Shown here in pieces: positions 57,901-64,000 of a DNA stretch of 64,000 bases. The stretch is from Yamagishiella unicocca (lineage: Eukaryota > Chlorophyta > Chlorophyceae > Chlamydomonadales > Volvocaceae), in the NCBI GenBank assembly GCA_003116995.1, contig BDSL01000063.1, forward strand, positions 124,001-188,000. Reading direction: 5' to 3'. The notes below the pieces were generated by a model that was not told the origin of the DNA, searched no databases, and saw only the letters and a list, made by a program, of their open reading frames with translations. Numbering within the stretch: the stretch's first letter is position 1; each line of letters begins with the position of its first letter. Both the position numbers and the translations under genes were made by a program.

Positions 57901-60286
57901 CCTCCTGCCGTCAAGACCGGGACCAACCCAACCCCGCATCTCCCCTCACAACCACAACCACAACCACAACCCGCACCCCCCCTCACAACCACAACCACAA
58001 CCACAACCCGCACCCCCCCCCCGTACCTCAAAACCCGGGACCAACCCAGCCCCCAATTCCCCCGCGGCCCCCCCCTCAGGGCCGCTGACCTGTGGATGAA
58101 CGACCCGGCGGTGCGGGAGGCCATCCACGCGGCTCCGAAGTCCGCCATAGGGCCCTGGACGCTCTGCTCGGACAAGATCTCGTACTACCGGACCCACGGG
58201 TCCATGATCCCCATCCATATCAACAACACCAAGGGTCACGGTAGGCGTTAGTTAGGGGAGGAGGGTCGCCGCGGTCGCCTCTGGTATTTCGAGGCCCCTC
58301 ATGTGCCCGCAATTCGCCGGATTTCATCGGAAATCCGGGATGAAAGTAGGCCGTACTCCCGCCGAATTTCATCCAACGCGAATTGCAATTCGTATGCGCT
58401 GCAAATCACAATACATAGCACCTGGCGCAGCGCACGGCTGCCATAGTGATCAATCTTTAATATTTACAACGCCCGTAGGAGGAGGGTTGCCTCGGTCGCA
58501 TCTGGTATTTCCCTCGGGCGGGGTCATCAAGGAAGCAGGCAGCTGCTGCGGTCTTTCGTGTTTCACCAAAGGCGCGGGAACGGATCCGTGGCACAGTGCA
58601 ATGCGCCTGATGCATCGCTCTCAAGCTCCCGACACCACCTCGATGTACACCACAAGCCGTGTGCGGCTGCGGCTTTACGACACCACCACGGCTGCTGCTT
58701 GGGCTCTCACCTAGGGCAGGTTGTGGGCGCCTGGAGGGAGGTCCGCGCACAGCCCCACAGTCCGACCATGCTTCCCACCTGTTGCAGCAACAGCCTTGGT
58801 GGTGTTCCCCCCGCCAACCACGTGCCGCGCTTGTGGTTTGCGCTGCCCTCCCTTCCCCCTTCGTACACGATTTTTCCTTTCTTCCGTACACGGGTTCTCC
58901 TTGCAGTCCCCCTTTCGCGCTTGCGCCAGCTACACTACTTCCCACATCGAGTAGCCGGTTCTTTTTTGCCCCCCCCCCTTTTCCCCCCGCCCCTGGCGCT
59001 GGCGTCCCCTGCCTCCCCCGCAGGCCTGCGTGCGCTCATCTACAGCGGCGATCACGACATGGCGGTGCCCCACACGGGCAGCGAGGCGTGGACGGGGGAC
59101 CTGGGCTTCCCGGTCAAGTCGCCCTGGCAGCCCTGGTTCGTGGCGGACGACCAGGTGGGACCAGGGGGCGGGGGCAGGGGGTGGGACCAGGGGGTGGGGC
59201 CAGGGGGTGGGACCAGGGGGCGGCCACGGCACGCACCCGCCTGGTTGCACCTGGAAACATGGAAGCAGGGCGGGGAAGGGGCAGCGCTGGTCAAAAATGA
59301 CATCCGACCGTGTGTTTTGTGTGCTCGGCCCTCGTGCGCTCCTGGCGTCTCCGCATCCTCCCCCCCGGCTAGTCGGGTCCTAAATACCGGTCTTGTTGGA
59401 CACGGCCCCAGGTCCAGCTGTTGGGAGCAATTGCATGGATTGCGCCCCCTAGCGCCTCCTGGCAAACATGCTTACAGAGCTGGACTCGATGGGACCTGCG
59501 CCTCTGAAAACATGTAGCCCCAGTCTTCCTTTTTTTGGGCTCGCCGCCTGGGTCCTCCCGCTCCCCCCGCCGCACCTCGTTGTCACCCCCACCCCGTCCT
59601 CATCCACCCAGGTTGCCGGGTACACGGTCGAGTACGGTCACGGCCTGACGTACGCCACCGTCAAGGGCGCCGGACACATGGTTCCGGAGACGAACCCGCG
59701 GGAGGCGCTGGCCATGTTCCAGGTGGGGGGGCCGGGGGGGGGGCGGGTGGTGGCTGGGGCGGGTGGAGCGGCGGTGGGGTGGGGGCGGTGGCGGGGGGGC
59801 CGGTGGCGGGGGTGGGGGCGGTGGCGGGGGGGCCGGTGGCGGGGGCGGGGGGGGGGCTGCGGTGGGGTGGGTGGGGCGGGGGGGGGGAGAGGGCGCGATA
59901 CTGCTGCTGCTGTGTGGATGGGCGGGTGGGGAGTGGGGAGTTGGGGAGTGGGGATGGACCGCGGGGGGCTCGTCAACGGGCGGGCCAGGCTAGTACAGTC
60001 CGTGGGGCGGGGGACTGGGTGGGACGGGGTTTAGGTGTTTTTTCACCTGCAGAGGAGGTTCGGTTCGCATGGCGAGGCCCCTAGATTGCCCCAGGCGTAT
60101 GGCCGGAAGGGTCGCATATGACCGCCGTGGCTCGCCCGGTTGGACGCAGCGCGTTGCACGCAGTATGCCTTGGCCGGTTTCTCATCTCACCCTACCCGTA
60201 CTCACGGGTCTTCCTCGAACCCGTACTCAAAAGCAACTGCTGCCACTCCGCTGCAGCGCTTCCTCGAGGGCAAGCCGCTAGCGTGA
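51990..60286 (+). CDS. Serine carboxypeptidase (peptidase family S10), 12 exons
   Basis: Secretory-pathway carboxypeptidase, probably vacuolar or secreted. Exons: 51990-52188, 52537-52625, 52994-53140, 53699-53732, 54403-54540, 54792-54883, 55392-55542, 55991-56273, 58080-58240, 59024-59154, 59612-59722 and 60257-60286; phases join to 521 residues. The chosen ATG has A at -3 and begins a signal peptide ([19 protein letters not shown]); an ATG at 51966 would add 8 residues. Seen: [20 protein letters not shown], oxyanion motif [30 protein letters not shown], nucleophile loop [10 protein letters not shown] (created by splicing), [31 protein letters not shown], Asp in [10 protein letters not shown] and His in [12 protein letters not shown]. 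All three triad residues are present. GESYAG favours a peptidase over the GDSYSG acyltransferases. Exon 7's donor is repeated in a minisatellite. Confidence 0.93.
52845..52918. repeat. CCCCG/CCGCC simple repeat
   Basis: About 12 units of CCCCGCC-type pentamers in carboxypeptidase intron 2; low complexity. Confidence 0.85.
55521..55845. repeat. Minisatellite carrying copies of the exon 7 end and its donor
   Basis: Units of about 33-45 bases containing GAGTACTGGAACAGGACGCA plus GGGTGGGTCC, about 7 copies with variable G-rich spacers. The first unit is the real end of exon 7 (EYWNRTQ, donor CAGG|GTGGGT at 55542). Each later unit restores the same coding end and donor. A piece of dispersed repeat (GTTCGAGGGAAACCCGTGGA) sits inside at about 55631. 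Confidence 0.9.
56525..56775. repeat. 31-bp minisatellite, about 8 copies
   Basis: Unit GTTGAGGCGGCGAGGGGGTT plus TGGATTCTGTT in carboxypeptidase intron 8. Confidence 0.92.
56937..57134 (+). other. Exon-like segment inside carboxypeptidase intron 8
   Basis: An acceptor-like GCGGCAG is followed by 66 open codons ending HTPICTSS and a donor AG|GTAGGG in the same phase as the end of exon 8 ([16 protein letters not shown]). Both would splice to exon 9 as ...SRAADLW. It may be an alternative exon, a decayed partial copy of exon 8, or chance. The minus strand is also open here ([20 protein letters not shown]), so strand assignment is not secure. Confidence 0.3.
57300..57480 (-). mobile_element. 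Inverted copy of dispersed repeat / RT-element terminus
   Basis: Reverse-complement matches to the repeat at 12630-12720 (57303-57380) and to the RT-element terminal sequence (about 57432-57475, GGCATCCACGGGTCTTCC), joined by the AGAATCCGCGAACC motif. It lies in carboxypeptidase intron 8. Confidence 0.55.
57709..57763. repeat. 14-bp perfect inverted repeat
   Basis: TGACCCGTGGGACG at 57709-57722 and its exact reverse complement at 57750-57763, with a 27-base loop, in intron 8. It could form a hairpin. No associated coding sequence was seen. Confidence 0.75.
58257..58512. repeat. About 35-bp imperfect direct repeats flanking 180 bases
   Basis: GGAGGAGGGTCGCCGCGGTC (58257 on) and GGAGGAGGGTTGCCTCGGTC (about 58469 on), both continuing GC.TCTGGTATTTC, bracket a less GC-rich block in intron 9. 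It could be the remains of a small inserted element. Confidence 0.5.
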
Positions 60287-60447
60287 GCACCCACCTGCCT
60301 GGTTCTTCTGGAGCTGGAGCTCGTCACAGGAGGCAGGGCGTCAGTGGCGGGGGAGTTGAGAGAGCGTTGTATCACGCTTTGGACTTAGCCTGGAGGAGGG
60401 ACAGGGGCGTGCATCGTACGTATAATGCGGTAGCGCCATCAGCGCTG

Positions 60448-60452
60448 TGTAA
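60448..60452 (+). terminator. TGTAA polyadenylation signal (green-algal type)
   Basis: TGTAA lies 162 bases after the carboxypeptidase stop. Chlorophyte nuclear genes commonly use this pentamer. It is a short motif, so chance occurrence is possible. Confidence 0.45.
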
Positions 60453-60796
60453 CGCCCCCCTGCCCCGCGCTTGTTGCGCCCAGGGTTGATCCGCTTGCTG
60501 GCGACACCTAGCGGGCTGTCCGGTTACACCGCTTTCGCATGCAGCATGCAGCGGTCAGCGGTCAGGCCCCTTTTGCGAAGTCCAGCTGCCGTGGCCACAC
60601 ACAGAGCGTTTGTGGGCTGGAAGCCGCCCGGGGGGTGTATAACATTAGCAGCAGCGCGATCCTGTTGTTAGCGCAGAGAGGAGAGAAAGCCTCGTTGGCT
60701 TGTCATTTGGGCGGTGCGCCGATGTAGCATGTGCATCACCACTTAGCTAGGTAGGTAGGGTTCTGCCCGACTTCCCCCAAACTCGCCGTCGCCCTC

Positions 60797-61060
60797 CTAC
60801 TGCTGCACCGGTTGATCCACTTGCCAATTGTAACGCACCGTGTACCAACCTGCCGGCCGACTCCGGAAGCGCAAGCATACTGCAACATGCCGATACGGGT
60901 CCGAGGGGGGCCGGCACTCGACAATCGAGTCGAGCACAAAACGCCGCACAAGCGCTGCAGCCGGTGCTGAGACCTCGCCGTCGCCCTCCCCCCACTGCAC
61001 CGGCGACACTGTAGCCGAACACCTAAAGCACCGCAGCGACTGGACAGGCGCCATCCTCAT
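60797..61060 (-). CDS. Small hypothetical reading frame, 87 codons
   Basis: Starts at ATG (MRMAPVQSLRCFRCSA) and includes ALVRRFVLDSIVECRPPSDP and RPAGWYTVRYNWQVDQ. Composition is non-repetitive and protein-like, with a CxxC pair (RCFRCS), but no family was recognised. It may be part of a 3' untranslated region or a gene fragment. Confidence 0.25.
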   Translation of the reverse strand: MRMAPVQSLRCFRCSATVSPVQWGEGDGEVSAPAAALVRRFVLDSIVECRPPSDPYRHVAVCLRFRSRPAGWYTVRYNWQVDQPVQQ

Positions 61061-61743
61061 GGCGCCACATATGCCTACGCGGATTTGTAATGAGTTCTTT
61101 GACTGAGACCTGACCAGATATCACAACGTCAACCAAGGGCACGATGTGGGCGGAGCTATAGCCACGAGAAAGTGGTTTCGGAGCAGTCCTTGTGCCCACC
61201 TAACGAGGAGTCGAGCATTCGCACACATTCGCCCCGGGGGCGTTCCCGCAGTCGGTCAACCCTGGCCAGCAACACGGCGGGAGTGGTAAGGGGAGACTGA
61301 GCTTGGGGCCACTGATAACCGTGTCCTGCTGTGAGCTCTCCCTCGGCACATCGTCGCGATTCATGAAAAATATAAGCTGGCCGACGCCACCTCGCCCTCA
61401 CTGCCCTTACGCCTGCCCGGGAGTCAACCACTGGCCGCCTGTGTCCTGGAGACCAAGCTCACGAGAACGGAAGTCCAGTACCGGCATATTTAATTGTATT
61501 CCAATGTTCCCTTCCAAATACAGTCAATGTGTTCGTGAGTAAGGCCCATCAACACCATCTACCGGGCGCTTGCTGCGCATACCGGTATCCTCTCTCGAGT
61601 AGTCCAGATGCAAAAGTTAATGCATTTAGTTACGTGCCGTGGCCCCCACGAGATGTCGTACATGTCAACGAATACCGTACATGTGCAGGCAGCGTGTTTG
61701 GCGGCCCAAGCCCGTTGCAGCCGGCTTCCTGTCCCCCCCAGCC

Positions 61744-63556
61744 TCACGCCGGCCACCAGTCAATGGGCGCCAGCCCCTGCGCCTTGAGCAACTCGTTAGC
61801 TTTGGAGAAGTGGCGGCAGCCGAAGAAGCCGCGGGAGGCGGACAGCGGGCTGGGATGCGCGGCCTTGAGCACGTGGTGCTTGCGGCTGCGGGACGGCGGC
61901 AGTGGGGCCCGGAGGGTGGTGGTGGCGGCGGGAAGACCCGGTTAGACGACATAGGCAACGGGGGGTGGCGAGAAGACCCGGTGGCACGACATAGGAAACG
62001 GGGGGTGGCGAGAAGACCCGGTTACACGACATAAGAAAGGGGGGGTGGCGAGAAGACCCGGTTAGACGGCGTAGAGGGTGACGGCGGAGGAGCGGTGCAT
62101 TACGGTGGGCGGCCGGCGAGAAGACGCGGTGGATCGGGGGCGAAGGGGTTAAGGAGAACAGCGCCAGCCACAACAGCCAGCCGTGAGCGATCATCAAAAG
62201 CCCTCAAAGGCCGTTGCCCTGGGTGGTGCGGACCGAAGGGCCCTCTTGTGTCTGCAAGAGTTGTTATGCGTGGGGGCCACTATAGGCGATTAGGGGTCTG
62301 GGCACGATGTCTTGTTGACCGTCCGGCGAGTGTATGCGTGCCTATCCAACCCATCCGTCCCTTCTCCGTCCTTCCCTCCCCCCGCCCGACTCCGTTCCGG
62401 CGTCCCATATCGTGTAACCGGGCCTTCCCTAGCCCCGCCCCGAATCCCCAAACTAGGTGCCCACACGTCCACCAGGCCGGTCTTCCCTGCCCCTCCCCCC
62501 GACTCCCCCAACTAGGTACCCACGCGTCCACCAGGCCGGCCTTGGCCTGCGCTGGGTTGCCCCACAGCAGGAACACCACACCGCTGCGCCTCGCGCTCAG
62601 CGTGCGGATGGCTGCGTCCGTGAACTGCTCCCAGCCGCGCTTGGAGTGGCTGTTGGCCTCCCCCTGGCGCACCGTGAGGCACGTGTTGAGCAGCAGCACA
62701 CCTGGGGCACCAGCAGCCCCGGCAGTGGCGGCCGAGGGGAGTGCGTGCGGCGGAAGGGCGGCGCACGATTGGGAGCGGGCATGCAGTTGCAGTTAGTTGT
62801 TGGTTGTTCGTTGGTTGCGTTCAGTTGCTGGTTGCAGGCAGGGGGTTGGGAGGCGGCGCGTTAGTAAACTCCTCGCAGCCCTCCTGTCCTCCCCCGCTTC
62901 GGGAAACCAGATCCTGACCCTTTCCAAACAACCCAGCCATGCTCCATAACCACCATCGATCGGCAACTCGGCCAGTGCGGCCAAGCCGGCCTTCGCGTCC
63001 CACCCTTCCCGGCCCGCCCTGCGCGTGTTGTTTCCTCCTGGATTACTTTTATTCTCTCAGTGTCGACCCACGGGCTTTTCGCCCCCCCCACCCTGCATCC
63101 CCTCCGCCCGCCCCACCCTGCATCCCCTCCGCCCACCCCACCCTGCACCCCCTCCGCCCACCCCACCCTGCACCCCCTCCGCCCGCCCCACCCTGCACCC
63201 CCTCCGCCCGCCCCACCCTGCACCCCCTCCGCCCGCCCCACCCTGCACCCCCTCCGCCCGCCCCACCCTGCACCCCCTCCGCCCGCCCCACCCTGCACCC
63301 CCTCCGCCCGCCCCACCCTGCACCCCCTCCGCCCGCCCCACCCTGCACCCCCTCCACCCGCCCCACCCTGTACGCTCCATGCCGACAGGTCTCCGTGCTG
63401 CGGTCTGTCCGCCCAGCCCAGGTCCACCACGGCCTCCTTGTAGATGTTGAGCAGCGAGGGCGGCAGAGGGCGCACGTCGCGGGGTACGCTGAAGGATAAA
63501 CCCATCGCCTGGCCGGGCCCGTGGTAGGGGTCCTGACCCAGCACCACCACCCGCAC
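61744..63556 (-). CDS. UNG: Uracil-DNA glycosylase (UDG family 1), 3' three exons
   Basis: Base-excision repair enzyme that removes uracil from DNA; nuclear, mitochondrial or plastid targeting cannot be judged because the N-terminus is not seen. Exons (minus): 63556-63367, 62701-62524 and 61885-61744, phases 1 and 2 join. Seen: water-activating loop [19 protein letters not shown] with catalytic Asp, [57 protein letters not shown]-intercalation loop [20 protein letters not shown] and the end LAPIDWWPA. The first exon starts at an acceptor (GCGCAG) with GTG, so at least one 5' exon is missing, either beyond the window or unrecognised at 63557-64000. Intron 1 consists largely of a minisatellite that begins at the donor. 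Confidence 0.94.
61925..62075. repeat. Tandem copies of the dispersed AAGACCCGGTTACACGACAT motif
   Basis: Four adjacent units of GAGAAGACCCGGTTACACGA plus CATAGGAAACGGGGGGTGGC (about 38 bases) in UNG intron 2. Single copies of the core motif occur in introns across the whole window. Confidence 0.85.
63088..63366. repeat. 25-bp minisatellite starting at the UNG exon 1 donor, about 11 copies
   Basis: In gene sense the unit is GTGCAGGGTGGGGCGGGCGG plus AGGGG. The real donor is CAGG|GTGGGG at 63367/63366, and the GCAGGGTGGGG of every unit is a copy of it. Confidence 0.92.
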
Positions 63557-64000
63557 CTGCGCGCCCAGACAGCGCGAGGGGGCGCGTCAATAGACGTTCA
63601 GAAAGACTTTATAAAGGATGATGTATAGGACGTGTATAGAAAACAGGATAGTCGGATAGTCGGGAGAGAGGCGCTACCGACACATGCTTGGATGCCCCAG
63701 ACCCGAGCTGCGGCGGCGCCTTTCCCTCATGTCCTGACCATCATTTCCCTCATGTCCTGACCATCAATCCGCCTTTCCGACCCTGCTCTCCAAGGCCGTG
63801 CTTCCCGGCGGGCGGCTCCTCCACTCGCCTCGCACCCCCGGTAGCAACCGCACCCCCGGGTACCAACCACACCCTCCCACCGCACTCTCACTGGGTTGGA
63901 CACATACGAGCCTAGTCCAGTCCCAGCCGGCAATGCAGACGTTAAGTCTGAAGCCACCCGCCCCAGTACCTCTGCCTGTTGGCTGTCTTTTGCGGCTTCG
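63557..64000. other. Window end upstream of UNG exon, nothing recognised
   Basis: Expected to hold intron or the 5' part of the uracil-DNA glycosylase gene, but no typical N-terminal UDG sequence was found on the minus strand. Confidence 0.4.

Larger units (their letters stand above)
60287..61743. other. Convergent intergenic region, carboxypeptidase / uracil-DNA glycosylase
   Basis: Two 3' flanks meet here. It contains the TGTAA signal for the carboxypeptidase at 60448-60452 and a small minus-strand frame (60797-61060, listed separately). Nothing else was recognised. Confidence 0.5.

Noticed and set aside
62939..63590. Proline-rich and glycine-rich frames resembling cell-wall or collagen-like proteins
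   Set aside because: They derive from the 25-bp minisatellite in UNG intron 1.

Overview
The window looks like nuclear DNA from a GC-rich green alga, most likely volvocalean. Genes are split into many short exons with GT-AG introns ending in CAG. Introns are full of G/C-rich minisatellites, and a TGTAA polyadenylation-type signal follows the serine carboxypeptidase gene. An Arp2/3 subunit, a VIP1-like bZIP protein, an S10 carboxypeptidase, a nuclear-type uracil-DNA glycosylase, retroelements and tyrosine-recombinase remnants all point to a eukaryote. No prokaryotic operon, CRISPR array or rRNA was seen.

Two thirds of the window is a diverged tandem segmental duplication. Unit A (1 to about 22265) and unit B (about 23041 to 51662) carry the same order: METTL21-like methyltransferase (-), ARPC2 (+, head to head with it), an unrelated filler segment, a TIR-like/NACHT/WD40 receptor (-), a decayed tyrosine recombinase (-) and a bZIP transcription factor (-). 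The filler between ARPC2 and the receptor is not homologous: in A it is retroelement debris plus an MFS transporter fragment (about 7343-9640), in B a gag remnant, satellite arrays and unidentified DNA (about 33099-37776).

Decay of the two units is complementary. In A the methyltransferase has a 10-base deletion, the bZIP lacks its N-terminus and has an 8-base insertion, and the WD40 exon has a 4-base deletion, but ARPC2 is intact. In B those three are open while ARPC2 exon 5 is destroyed by a reverse-transcriptase element. One working copy of each gene therefore seems to survive in the pair.

The most interesting locus is the duplicated receptor (9866-17025 and 37777-45309). It joins a TIR-like N-terminal domain to a NACHT NTPase and a single-exon array of near-identical 42-residue WD40 repeats (about 15 in A, about 23 in B). 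Repeat-to-repeat variation is concentrated at a few fixed positions. This is the architecture and variation pattern of fungal NACHT-WD40 allorecognition receptors, here in an alga.

After unit B come two single-copy genes in convergent orientation: a 12-exon secreted or vacuolar serine carboxypeptidase (51990-60286, +) and the 3' three exons of a uracil-DNA glycosylase (61744-63556, -), whose 5' end is not recognised. Minisatellites are everywhere. Several start at, or contain copies of, a splice donor or stop codon of the adjacent gene.
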